From: G965237725 sp965237725
GTDB lineage: Bacteria > Pseudomonadota > Gammaproteobacteria > Arenicellales > Poriferihabitantaceae
Reading direction: 5' to 3'
Length of the DNA stretch: 64,000 nt
Assembly (NCBI GenBank): GCA_965237725.1
Contig: OZ250151.1
Span: 1,922,001 to 1,986,000 of the forward strand
Shown: positions 18,533-27,820 of the stretch, in pieces
How the letters are laid out: every line of letters begins with the position of its first letter
Numbering within the stretch: the first letter of the stretch is position 1
Translations under genes and position numbers: made by a program
Notes under the pieces: model-generated
What the model was told of the DNA's origin: nothing
What the model saw: only the letters and a program-made list of their open reading frames with translations
Databases searched by the model: none

Positions 18533-19198
18533 TGTATAGGTGGAACTGTTCACGGCATTTTCGTAGCTTTTGGGTTTGGAGAAACCAGATACTCTGACAT
18601 TGTCCCCAATCAAATCGATAACGCACTCGCAGGCAACGGGGTCAACGAAATCTTCCACCAGGTACATTTCCACATAGTTGCTCTGAATTCTCCATCGCTC
18701 GCATTGTTTTCCGGCTAACAGGGGGTATATCGTCTCCCTATCAATTTCCTCGCTGATCTCCAGGTCGATATCCGGGCGATAACACAGTATTTCAGATGCC
18801 CGATCATGATTGACCCCTTGATCAAGGAGCACACGGTAGATACCCTCCCTGGAATAGCCTTCGTTGAGTTTGTCCACGATCCATTGCGACCACTTCGGAT
18901 CAATGCCATCAAGAGGGCTGTCACTGAGGTCCGGGTAGTCGAAGCCTTTAGCGTAGTTCTTTGGAAATGGAATTGAAGAACTGATAGTGCGAATATCACG
19001 CGCCTGGAAAAAAGTGTAGTCTGTTTCTCCATCCCCGAAGCTGAGACAGATTAACCGGTTACCAACCTTATCCGGGTACTTGTACGCATAATAGATTTGC
19101 TGCAGGATGGGGTTTTCGAATAAAGCCTCGAACTCCACGGCCTCCCTATCATCAAGTTCCAGGCGAATGGTAGTTGTATCGGGTATTCGTTTATTCAT
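18533..19198 (-). pseudogene. Prolyl-4-hydroxylase-like 2OG-Fe(II) oxygenase, 3' part removed by IS110
   Basis: The remaining 222 residues start at ATG 19198 and end where IS110 copy A begins; the frame reads 12 codons into the element before a stop. The middle part (PKWSQWIVDKLNEGYSREG, then DQGVNHDRAS) resembles the helical domain of some bacterial prolyl hydroxylases. The last part, YLVEDFVDPVACECVIDLI followed by NSSTYTF, matches the start of the P4H oxygenase domain. The iron ligands and 2OG-binding arginine would follow and are missing, so the product should be inactive. It diverges from the small LPAHA-motif protein gene at 19318, which hints at a former enzyme-substrate pair. Confidence 0.7.
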
Positions 19199-19317
19199 GA
19201 CAATCGCTATCTTTTTGACATGCCTGTGCTTGATTTCAATGCAGATAAATTTTACATGAATGGCGCCAATTGCCACAGTATGTTATTCTAATCAGCCACA
19301 AAATCGGAGAGAATCGC

Positions 19318-19527
19318 ATGAAATCCAAAGAAAAAACAAACAAGAATCAGGATGATAAGAAGGTTTCACGTCGCCAGGCCACGAAGAAACTCCTGGTAGG
19401 AGGCGGTATAGCCGGTGCAACCACATTGAACGCCAATCGCTGGGTTAAACCTGTGGTGGATTCTACAGTCTTACCGGCCCACGCCGGTGCATCAGGCAAC
19501 GAAGAAATGGTCGAAGAAGCGAGCTAA
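19318..19527 (+). CDS. Small LPAHA-motif protein with twin-arginine-like leader
   Basis: The 69-residue protein starts at ATG 19318 after GGAG. A charged N-terminus leads to SRRQATKKLLVGGGIAG, a twin-arginine-like signal. The motif WVKPVVDSTVLPAHAG follows near residue 45, and the mature end is short and acidic (NEEMVEEAS). The same leader and motif occur in the protein at 27109-27498. The function is unknown. It could be a small exported protein or a precursor that is modified after translation. Its neighbour is a broken 2OG oxygenase gene. A terminator-like hairpin overlaps its stop codon. Confidence 0.65.
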   Translation: MKSKEKTNKNQDDKKVSRRQATKKLLVGGGIAGATTLNANRWVKPVVDSTVLPAHAGASGNEEMVEEAS

Positions 19528-19586
19528 GAAGAATAGGGAATCGGCGCTAGCCAGTTTAATTTCGGCCCCGAACTTAGCTCGCTTTT
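19518..19586 (+). terminator. Terminator-like hairpin after the LPAHA protein gene
   Basis: AGCGAGCTAAG at 19518-19528 pairs perfectly with CTTAGCTCGCT at 19573-19583, with a run of T after it. The left arm contains the TAA stop of the small gene. The loop is long, about 44 bases, so function as a rho-independent terminator is uncertain. Confidence 0.45.
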
Positions 19587-19670
19587 GTCGATAATAATTA
19601 CAAAAAGTTATCGATATCGCAGTTTTTCGCTAGCAAAGCTGGCGTCTGCTTCACGCCCTGAGGCGCTCGG

Positions 19671-20939
19671 TCAAGGGTTTATTGTATCAGGATAATGCAC
19701 GAGCAAAGGAGATCCTCTTTTTTTTAATGCATTAAGATAAGTAGATTCATTATACGGTGTGTGGTTTTGCCAGCATCGATACAGGATACGAATCCACTTA
19801 AACGCTAATGCCCGAACAGCCGCCTGGTAAGTCGCCCCTTTACCACGCTGTTGACGATAGTAAGCCCCAGCCCAGTATGATTTGTTAATGGTCTGCGCAG
19901 CCCATTCGACAAAGGTCTGTCGCAGGAAGGACGAACATTGCCAGCGCCAGTGTACCCAGTGTTTTTTGCCACTGCGCTCTGTAACCGGAGCAATGCCGGC
20001 ATATCGCTGCAACTCACTCGCGCTGTTAAATCGATCCCGCTGCTCGCCAAAGGCCACAAGCAGTCTCGGGGCCAATGAAGGCCCGGCACCCGGGAGCGCA
20101 TCGAATAAAGCATAGTCAGGATGCTGGGGAGCCAGTTCGGCAATGGCTTTGTCATACTGCTTAATCGCATTCAATGTAACACGCAGCATCTCCACCCATA
20201 CGATGGCCTGTAGTCGATGCGGGCCGATGATACCCTCATCCAGGGTCAAGGGTGTTGCCGTCTTAATCGCTTCGACTCTATTGTCAAGGAGTTGACTGAA
20301 TCGCATACTGTGTTGGTGGAAGAAAGTTGTCAGTGTTGTTCGACGGGCCCGTTTGACCTTAAGCAGGGTCGGCCAACGGGTAATGAAGTCACAAAAAAGC
20401 ACCGTATCTATACGATCAAACCATTCAAGGGGTTGGGGATAGTATTGTTTGAGTGTATTACGCAACCGATTGGTGGTCCGGACCCGATCATTGACCAGGC
20501 GTCGGCGTTGTTCAACTAAAGACGCCAGGGCACGCATCTGCGCACTTTGTGGGTTGAGCGGTTTAAAACGTTCTGGGTGTTTGATGATCAGATCAAGGGC
20601 GAGTTCGGCGTCAGTGGGATCGTCCTTGGCACGACTGGGTGTAAATGCTTCTCGGTACCTGGCCAGGGTTGACGGATTAACCGGGAAGATCACAAAGCAA
20701 TCGTGTTTCTGTAGGGCAGAGATGATCGGCCCCTTCGACAGTTCCACAGCAACCGCCATCGGCGCACCAAAACGTCTCATCAATGACTGGGCCCATTGAT
20801 CAAGTTCATCGGGTTGATGGGGTATCTGATCGAACTCCCTGATTCCAGTCTTGCTGGACTGTATACACATATCGTGCTTCCTGTCTGCCCAATCGATACC
20901 GATGTAGGCAGTAAAATATTTTTGATCTCCGCTATTCAT
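19671..20939 (-). CDS. IS110 family transposase (DEDD recombinase), copy B
   Basis: The 422-residue product is identical to that of copy A, including the ATG preceded by GGAGGA at 20939. All visible acidic residues of the RuvC-like domain and the C-terminal Tnp20 region are intact, so this copy should be active. Confidence 0.95.
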   Translation of the reverse strand: MNSGDQKYFTAYIGIDWADRKHDMCIQSSKTGIREFDQIPHQPDELDQWAQSLMRRFGAPMAVAVELSKGPIISALQKHDCFVIFPVNPSTLARYREAFTPSRAKDDPTDAELALDLIIKHPERFKPLNPQSAQMRALASLVEQRRRLVNDRVRTTNRLRNTLKQYYPQPLEWFDRIDTVLFCDFITRWPTLLKVKRARRTTLTTFFHQHSMRFSQLLDNRVEAIKTATPLTLDEGIIGPHRLQAIVWVEMLRVTLNAIKQYDKAIAELAPQHPDYALFDALPGAGPSLAPRLLVAFGEQRDRFNSASELQRYAGIAPVTERSGKKHWVHWRWQCSSFLRQTFVEWAAQTINKSYWAGAYYRQQRGKGATYQAAVRALAFKWIRILYRCWQNHTPYNESTYLNALKKRGSPLLVHYPDTINP

Positions 20940-21192
20940 GAAATTCCTCCGCAGTGTTACATTATCAACAGGGATATGCGTGCTTGCGTTCTGCGAAAGC
21001 AATATAGATGAGCCGACACCGCGGCAGACCCTGAGTATTCGTTGACGAATGCAAGCGCACCTGCGGGCTCGAAACTAAAGCCGCAAACATCTTATGTTTG
21101 AGTATAGATATTCGTAGCCTGCAGGCGCATGTCCCGCTCTCTCTGACAGATACCTGTCAGATGTATGAAGTATTACAGAGAGGGGGACGGAA
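20940..21192 (-). ncRNA. Candidate IS110 bridge RNA region, copy B
   Basis: The segment matches the non-coding end of copy A base for base, so the same hairpins are present 2660 bp further on. Identical guide regions would predict the same donor ends and the same target preference for both copies. Confidence 0.5.
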
Positions 21193-21207
21193 GGACTATA
21201 TTGAGTA

Positions 21208-22812
21208 CAGACTGTGTGAAAACTCGCACCTGTACTCAACCGAGAGGTGCATATTAATTTGTATGCCCAAATATTTCCACTAGAAGGTAGCTTTTCTTGT
21301 AGACGAAAAGCTTTGTTAAGCTTCAATCGCCTCAATAAGCGGTTTTACACCCAGGATATTGATCATTCGCGTGATATTGTAAGCCAATACATGCAACGAC
21401 ATTTCTGTGCTGACGTTCTTCAATCTTTGTGTCTTGAAATGCGCCATGCCCATCCACGATTTTATCGTCCCGAACGGATGTTCCACCATTTGTTTTCTCA
21501 GTTGCATCATGGCCAGGTTTTCGTTCATTCTCTGTTCGTGATCTTCAATCACTTTTCCGTGTTCCCAGCGGGTAACTCGTCGTTCTTTGCTCGTGGTGTA
21601 TTTTGATTTAAGATGGCATGAACCGCAGTTCTTGCTCCAGTATCGATACATGAGCTTGTTACCTTCCGTGGTTTTAGTTTGTCTGGGTAATCGTTCGCCA
21701 GCAGGACATAGATATTCGTCATCTTCCTCCTTATAAATAAAGTCACGACGGTCATACAGACCGCGTTTACGATTACTCGATGTCAGCGATTTGGGAACGT
21801 AAGGCGTTATCCCTGCATCGACCGTATCCTTGATTTCTTCCATGGTGAAGTAACCTCGATCTGCGATCACTTCCAATTCTTCTATTCTCGTAGCCTGTTG
21901 GGCTTTGACAGACATCTTCGTTAACATTCGACGGTCACCCATGGCCATGGAGATATCATGAGCAACGATCAGATGATGTTGAGTATCCACCGCGATTTGA
22001 ACGTTATAGCCCACACTGCCTGAGCTTCGGGCATTGGTCGACATCGCTCTGGCATCCGGATCGGTGAATGATATCTGCTTGTCAGGCGCAAGGCCAACGG
22101 CTTCCTCTATTGCTTTAACCTCCGCCATTTGACGTTTCAATGCGTCTAATTGTTTGTGGATGTGGCAGGTCTTGGCTTCGGGAACCACTCGATCTTGTCG
22201 ATCCAGGCTTTCTAGTTGGGATAAGTAACGATCGATACTCTTATCGATGGCTTCAATGCGTCTTTTAACTTTGGCTTGGGTGTAATTACGGTCTCGATCG
22301 TTCACGGCACTATATCGGCTACCATCAATCGCAATCAGTGAATTTGCAAACACATTAAGCTGTTTGCACAACATCACAAACTGTCGACAACAGCCTTTGA
22401 TACCTAGAGCGTTATCTTTACGGAAATCCGCAATCGTTTTAAAGTCCGGAGCTAATCGATTCAGCAACCACATCAATTCAAGGTTGCGATTCGATTCTCG
22501 TTCCAGTCTCCGACTCGATTGAACCTTATTAAGATAACCGTAAATATACAGCTTCAACATCAATGCGGGATGATAGGCGGGTCGCCCGTAGCGTGGGGAT
22601 GAGCCGATGAAAATCCAAGTTCCACTAAATCCAATGCATCGACAAAAGCATCAATCACTCTAACGGAATTATCTTCCGTGATGTAATTTTCTATCCGTTC
22701 CGGGAACAATGTGGATTGTGCGCGGTGTAGACCCTCGATAAATCGACTCATAAATCAATCCAGTAGATTAACTGTATTGATTATAACTGTAAGGGCGTTT
22801 TCACACAGTCTG
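21208..22812 (-). mobile_element. IS1182-type insertion sequence A
   Basis: The 1605-bp element is bounded by perfect 16-bp inverted repeats, CAGACTGTGTGAAAAC at 21208-21223 and its complement at 22797-22812. AGTA directly flanks both ends (21204-21207 and 22813-22816), a 4-bp target-site duplication. It carries one transposase gene broken by a frameshift. The same ends and duplication bound the small element at 27542-27724. Confidence 0.9.
21316..22751 (-). pseudogene. IS1182 family transposase, frameshifted
   Basis: The N-terminal part (SRFIEGLHRAQSTLFPERI) is read from 22751 and runs out of frame near 22585, where one base appears to be missing in a G-rich run. The rest continues in another frame from about 22575, with YGYLNKVQSSRRLERES and LAPDFKTIADFRKDNA. 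The DDE core includes SLIAIDGSRYSAVND and GYNVQIAVDTQHHLIV, and the C-terminus VEHPFGTIKSWMGMAHF holds the late Glu region. Apart from the shift the gene looks complete. Programmed frameshifting cannot be fully excluded, but no slippery heptamer was recognised. Confidence 0.85.
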
Positions 22813-23084
22813 AGTAAATAGCAGAAGTCCTCCAGGAAGCCAGAAATGTCCGCTATAGAGCAGTACGGCTTCGACAACTACAGAATTGGTGTTATTTATT
22901 TCGTATTCCAAATATCACGATGGAGTTGCCACGTGTGGCCGTCTCATTTCCAGATTATAATATACTGGCCTTCTACATCCATGGTCCCACTTTCACCCAG
23001 TACGCATATAACTATGATCATGCGATTGTGGCACGTTGTTACCGGGGCAGTTTCGCACGCAAATATCGTTGGCGTTCTCGCTTA

Positions 23085-24773
23085 ATGCATATATTGTGGA
23101 ATACGTTTCAGGTGTATTGGTCTCTGAGTTCGGATCCTAATCAAACTTTGAGTACAAAACTTGTGGGGAATAATGAGGCATCGAAATTGGTAGAGTTTGA
23201 CTATATCGTAGTAGGGGCCGGATCGGCGGGTGGGTTCCTCGCGTTGCGCCTTTCGGAAAATCCAGATAATCGGGTCTTGCTGCTAGAAGCTGGTTCGACC
23301 GACGCTCATTGGACAACTCGCATTCCAGCAGGATCAAGATACACTTATTCCGGTGGTCCAAAAAATTGGTGCTTCGAGACCGAACCTGAGCCATTCATGA
23401 ACAATCGAGTGCTCTTTCAGCCACGTGGAAAAGTAGTTGGAGGTTCATCATCACTCAACGGTATGGTTTTTGTGAGAGGACATCCGAAGGATTTTACGAC
23501 ATGGGTTGAAGCCGGTGCGGAGGGATGGAGTTATGAAGACGTCCTTCCGCATTTCAAGGCCATTGAACGTTATCGGAATGGGGCTAATTTATATCGCGGT
23601 AGCTCCGGCCCAATTGCGGTACAGAAACTGACGGATAATCATCCTATCGAGAACGCATTCATTGAGGCCGGCATCCAGGCCGGTTATGCGTCTCCTGTCG
23701 ACTACAATGGTGCTTCTCAAGAAGGCGTGTCAACCTTCGATGCAAACATCGATGAGGGTTGGCGCTCAGCAACAGCTCGCGAGTGTGTGCGACCAGCTAC
23801 GAAACGGCCAAATGTAACCCTTCTGACTGATGCGCATGTTATGAAAGTAAATATCGAACATGGGCGTGCTGTTTCTGTGCAGTACCGCCATCAAAACGAA
23901 ATTCACAGTGCCAGAGCTGTACGTGAAATCGTGATTTGCGCGGGTGCTTTTCAGTCACCGCAACTTCTAATGCTATCTGGAGTTGGACCAGCAGATCATT
24001 TGCGTCAACACGGGATAGATGTGATTGTTGATCTTCCAGGCGTAGGTGGAAACTTACAAGATCACATTGAATGCCATCTGAAGTTTCGTTGCCCACACAA
24101 GGGCATGACAAAAAACCACTTGATGAAGTATCACAGAATTCTGCTCGCAGGAATTCAGTGGTATCTGTTTAAATCTGGTCCGGCAGCAACAACCCACAGC
24201 AGGATCGGGGCCTTCTTCAAGAGCAGCAAGTCCGCGACGCATCCTGATATCCAGTTTCACTTCTGGCCCTACTTTCTGGATGGCTGGTCTCCACCCGCAG
24301 ACAAGGATGGGTATTGTTTTGACGTTGGGCCGACCCAATCCGACAGTCGGGGTTGGGTAAAGCTGAGGTCGTCCAGCCCATTCGATCCACCGCGTATTCA
24401 ACTCAATGCGTTATCCCAGGATAAGGATTTCTCAGATTTTAGGGCCGCCATCGATATTGCTCGTGATATTGCCGGACAAAAAGCATTTGATTTCTGCCGC
24501 GGTAGAGAGGTGATGCCGGGCCCAGATACTCAAACACCTGCTGATATTGATGCATATGTTCGACAGTATGCAAACAGTGCCTACCATCCTTGTGGTACAG
24601 CCAGAATGGGAACCGACGAAATGGCGGTTTGCGACCCGCAGGCACGGGTTCACGGGATAGAAGGCTTGAGGGTCTCGGATGCCTCGATCATGCCGCGAAT
24701 AACAAACGGCAACATCAATGCCCCTTGTATGATGATTGGAGAGAAAGTTGCTCATATGATCGCAGAAACGTAG
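23085..24773 (+). CDS. GMC family oxidoreductase (choline dehydrogenase-like)
   Basis: GMC enzymes are FAD-dependent alcohol oxidases or dehydrogenases. The FAD motif FDYIVVGAGSAGG is followed by LLLEAGS. Other blocks are PRGKVVGGSSSLNGMVFVRG, GAFQSPQLLMLSGVGPADHL, the catalytic histidine in SAYHPCGTARMG and the catalytic Asn region SIMPRITNGNINAPCMMIGEK. The start is uncertain: the frame is open back to 22920, giving a 93-residue extension before the FAD motif. ATG 23085 still leaves about 38 extra residues. The upstream part lies just beyond IS1182 A and may be rearranged. The gene is isolated between two insertion sequences. Confidence 0.85.
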   Translation: MHILWNTFQVYWSLSSDPNQTLSTKLVGNNEASKLVEFDYIVVGAGSAGGFLALRLSENPDNRVLLLEAGSTDAHWTTRIPAGSRYTYSGGPKNWCFETEPEPFMNNRVLFQPRGKVVGGSSSLNGMVFVRGHPKDFTTWVEAGAEGWSYEDVLPHFKAIERYRNGANLYRGSSGPIAVQKLTDNHPIENAFIEAGIQAGYASPVDYNGASQEGVSTFDANIDEGWRSATARECVRPATKRPNVTLLTDAHVMKVNIEHGRAVSVQYRHQNEIHSARAVREIVICAGAFQSPQLLMLSGVGPADHLRQHGIDVIVDLPGVGGNLQDHIECHLKFRCPHKGMTKNHLMKYHRILLAGIQWYLFKSGPAATTHSRIGAFFKSSKSATHPDIQFHFWPYFLDGWSPPADKDGYCFDVGPTQSDSRGWVKLRSSSPFDPPRIQLNALSQDKDFSDFRAAIDIARDIAGQKAFDFCRGREVMPGPDTQTPADIDAYVRQYANSAYHPCGTARMGTDEMAVCDPQARVHGIEGLRVSDASIMPRITNGNINAPCMMIGEKVAHMIAET

Positions 24774-24877
24774 ACGGCATAAATGAGTATACTGGCACAG
24801 CCCTCTCAGATTTCACAACGAAGGGTTGTTATTGAGAAAGCGGACGATTAGTGTTCCCGACAGAATAGCCGCTTATT

Positions 24878-26517
24878 GCCTATTCTGTTGAAAAACTCTA
24901 AGTAAAGAGCGAGACATGAGATAATCGTAGCTCCGATTTGAATCAGGGTATGATTGCTTATGATGGGTCAACAAACTGCGGGGCAGAATTAATTATTTTA
25001 TGATTTCTGTTTAGAAGACCACGTCCCTCCAGATCATTTGCTAAGACAAATTGATCAAGTTCTAGATTTATCCAATCTGCGCCAACACCTCACTTTGTTT
25101 TATAGCAAAACAGGCCGTCCTTCTATTGATCCAGAAATTATGATTCGCATGCTGATCCTGGGATATTGCTATGGCATTCGATCAGACCGGCGTTTGTGCG
25201 AAGAAGTGCACTTGAATTTGGCCTATCGTTGGTTCTGCCGATTGGGCTTAGAAGATGAAGTGCCGAATCATTCGAGCTTTTCAAAGAATCGCCACGGACG
25301 ATTCCGTGATAGCGACACGCTTCGTTATTTATTTGAAGAGGTTGTCCACCGATGCATGACGGATGGCCTGGTCCGAGGAGAAGGATTCGCTACCGATGCG
25401 AGCGTGATCAAGGCAGATGCAAACCGACAGAAAGGATTGCCTGCTGACGAAGCACTCAACCTATTTGATAGAGAATCTGGCTCTCGTTCAGTTCGAGAAT
25501 ATTTAGATGCCATTGATAGTGAGAATCAGCCTTATTCAACGCCCAAGAAAGTGTCGATAACTGACCCTCAAGCACGCTGGACGGCGGCCACAGGGGAACG
25601 CGCCTTCTTTGCTTACTCGACCAACTACCTGATTGATATCGAAAATAATATCATTGTTGACGTCGCCTAAAGCGCCTACTGTTGGTGAACCCACACCGTC
25701 TGTTCGAACGGCGGAGTTGGATAGCACACGAACGATGATTGATCGCGTTGAAGATCGATTTAATCTGAAACCGAAACGTCTAATCGGTGATACAGCCTAT
25801 GGGACTGCATCGATGCTGGACTGGATGGTCAACGACAAAGACATTGAACCGCATGTCCCTGTATGGGAGAAATCCACCGATCAACCCAATCGATTCACTA
25901 ACGCAGATTTTATCTGGGACAGTGACTCAGATTGTTATCACGGCCCAGGCGGGAAACAATTACTACCGCGCAGACGAAACTTTAAAAACCGACGGACGAA
26001 CGTGACCAAAGCCAACACCATCATCTATCGCTCAAGTGAGGTCAATTGCAGAACCTGCCATCTTAAACAACAATGTTGCCCGAAAACGCCATTCAGAAAA
26101 AGAACCCGCAGTATTTATGAAGCCTCACGTGATGTCGCTAGTGCAATTGGAAACACACCTAAATATCAACAATCGAGAAAAGACAGAAAGAAAGTTGAAG
26201 TTCTATTTGCGCATCTTAAACGCATATTGAAACTGGATCGTTTAAGGCTGCGCGGATTAACCGGTACACGCGATGAGTTTTTGATGGCAGCCACCGTACA
26301 GAACCTAAGACGGCTGGCTAAATTGAAATACAAATCACCAGACTATGGGCTAGCTATGCCCGCATAAACTGAAAATGGACTAGAACAACTTAATACAAAC
26401 AAATATTTAACAATCCACGCGCGCATAAGCGTGGAATCAAATCTTTCACCAACACTTTGCCTCAATTTGGCAATTAAAATCTAGCGAACTTGTACTGAGT
26501 TTTTCAACAGAATAGGC
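24878..26517 (+). mobile_element. IS1182-type insertion sequence B, decayed
   Basis: Perfect 21-bp inverted repeats at 24878-24898 and 26497-26517 (starting GCCTATTCTGTTG) bound a 1640-bp element. Its transposase gene has both a stop and a frameshift. No clear target-site duplication was seen. The ends share the pattern CTGT-TGAAAA-CTC with element A but are a different type. Confidence 0.85.
24960..26367 (+). pseudogene. IS1182-like transposase with nonsense mutation and frameshift
   Basis: Reading begins MMGQQTAGQN and meets TAA at 24990-24992, where relatives usually have a glutamine codon. The same frame then continues FCLEDHVPPDHLLRQIDQV up to a stop near 25670. The remaining C-terminal half resumes in another frame near 25680 (AELDSTRTMIDRVEDRF). 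Motifs include GRPSIDPEIMIRMLILGYC, the acidic GEGFATDASVIKADA, and the late VEVLFAHLKRILKLDRLRL. Two lesions make this gene inactive. Confidence 0.88.
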
Positions 26518-26539
26518 CCGTTGCGGACGTTTGATCAAA

Positions 26540-27013
26540 CTACTTAATCTTAAACAGGCTTCCCGGAAGTTCCTCGATTCGGGGAAACCCGTCGTCAACA
26601 TGAAACCAGTCCAATTCATTCTTCGCATAGATATGGTGGACGTTGTCGGTGACTTTAATCTTCGAAGGTTCGTCAAATACACCAAGTAGCAGAACATCTT
26701 TTTCCGGAGCGGCGGCTTCCCGAAACGCTATGGAACTGCCGCAATTTTCACAGAATGCCCGAAAAATCCCTGGAGAACTCTCGTAGGACTTTAACTGTCC
26801 GGCCCACTCAATGTCTGAAGCCCGATACATTAATCCAGTTGACAATGGCGATCCAGACATCTTTCTGCACAATGGGCAATGACAATGAGCAACCCACTGC
26901 GGTTGTTGATTTACTTGAAAGCGCACGGCACCACACATACATCCACCATTCAAATTTTTATCGTCATTAGTAGCAATATTTTTCATAAGTGAGTGGTTTG
27001 CATTATCATCCAA
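26540..27013 (-). CDS. GFA (glutathione-dependent formaldehyde-activating) family protein
   Basis: This 157-residue protein has the zinc-binding fold of the GFA/CENP-V family. GGCMCGAVRF near residue 23, HCHCPLCRKMSG near residue 43 and FCENCGSSIAF near residue 90 supply the cysteines of two zinc sites. Most members are not proven formaldehyde enzymes, so the substrate is open. The frame could start a few codons later. The 3' end is 22 bp from IS1182 B. Confidence 0.9.
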   Translation of the reverse strand: MDDNANHSLMKNIATNDDKNLNGGCMCGAVRFQVNQQPQWVAHCHCPLCRKMSGSPLSTGLMYRASDIEWAGQLKSYESSPGIFRAFCENCGSSIAFREAAAPEKDVLLLGVFDEPSKIKVTDNVHHIYAKNELDWFHVDDGFPRIEELPGSLFKIK

Positions 27014-27108
27014 ACGGCTGCTGGGAGTATGTTTCTGTCGGTTTGAAAAGTCAACGAATGGGTGCTATTTGCCCCAATCCGACATATTCAATCAACGGTA
27101 CTGTTGTG

Positions 27109-27498
27109 CTAACCGCCGCATCCAAATTCCCAAACCATACATGGAGAACCCTCCAACGAATACGCGGCTTCATTCAGGCTGCACTGGCCTCCTGTTTCTG
27201 CGTCTAAAATGTCATTCGCATCATTTAAATTCATAGCTAAAACGACACTTTGTTGGGATGTTTGTAATGCACTGCAAGTGGTAGATTGTGGATGAAGAAC
27301 TGCATTACTAATCAATCCATATGCTGGATTTATTATTCTATAACTATCTGCTCCATCAGTATAACAACCTGCTGGGCAAGTCAAAGTTGTACCGCCATGG
27401 GCTGGTAACACAACACTATTGACAACCGGTTTAGCCCAAGTCGCCGGTAACGTAACAGCTAACCCTTTTAACACATTACGTCTGGTTTTCTTGTTCAT
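27109..27498 (-). CDS. Small Cys-rich LPAHA-motif exported protein
   Basis: The 129-residue protein begins KKTRRNVLKGLAVTLPA, close to a Tat signal (T-R-R-x-x-L-K). WAKPVVNSVVLPAHGGT follows near residue 21, the same motif as in the 19318 gene. The remainder, about 90 residues, has six cysteines (CPAGC, TTC, GGQC, SPC, FGC) and ends in CGG, which suggests an oxidised or modified exported domain. No catalytic motif is visible. A MITE sits 43 bp upstream and may carry or block its promoter. Function is unknown. Confidence 0.65.
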   Translation of the reverse strand: MNKKTRRNVLKGLAVTLPATWAKPVVNSVVLPAHGGTTLTCPAGCYTDGADSYRIINPAYGLISNAVLHPQSTTCSALQTSQQSVVLAMNLNDANDILDAETGGQCSLNEAAYSLEGSPCMVWEFGCGG

Positions 27499-27541
27499 CT
27501 GATTTGCTCCAACCTAAATTGAGAAATGACCGTTCAGAGTA

Positions 27542-27724
27542 CAGACTGTGTGAAAACTCAAAAACATTTTATGTGATTGGGTAGAAGATACACATTTCGC
27601 CTGTTATATCACTCATTAGGTGATTACTCATTAGGTAATTGCTTCCCACTATCCAGTCAAAATTACTAAAACAGGCATTTACTTTCCCACCGTCAAATTC
27701 AAAACCGAGTTTTCACACAGCCTG
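27542..27724. mobile_element. 183-bp MITE with IS1182 A ends
   Basis: The element has terminal inverted repeats of 18 bp, CAGACTGTGTGAAAACTC at 27542 and the complement of CAGGCTGTGTGAAAACTC ending at 27724, with one mismatch. The first 16 bases equal the ends of IS1182 A at 21208. AGTA flanks both sides (27538-27541 and 27725-27728), the same 4-bp duplication as that element. There is no open frame. A 15-base tandem repeat, ACTCATTAGGTRATT, lies inside near 27610-27640. It is probably a non-autonomous derivative moved in trans. Confidence 0.85.
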
Positions 27725-27820
27725 AGTATATAACAGCCCCCATTTTTTTACAGCGAATGGCTGCTATGGAGAATTCATGAAATGTTCAGAAGGGTTAGCT
27801 CTAATCCCAGTAAATATGCT

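Larger units (their letters stand above)
19648..21192 (-). mobile_element. IS110 family insertion sequence, copy B
   Basis: This is the second 1545-bp copy, in the same orientation as copy A and 2660 bp away. Only two bases differ, near 19743 and 19773, both silent in the transposase. The near identity points to a recent copying event. Together the copies flank the LPAHA gene and the broken oxygenase gene, a composite-like layout. Its right end is only 15 bp from the first IS1182-type element. Confidence 0.92.

Noticed and set aside
24878..26517. A target-site duplication for IS1182 B
   Set aside because: The bases outside the perfect inverted repeats (TATT and CCGT) do not match, so no duplication can be supported.
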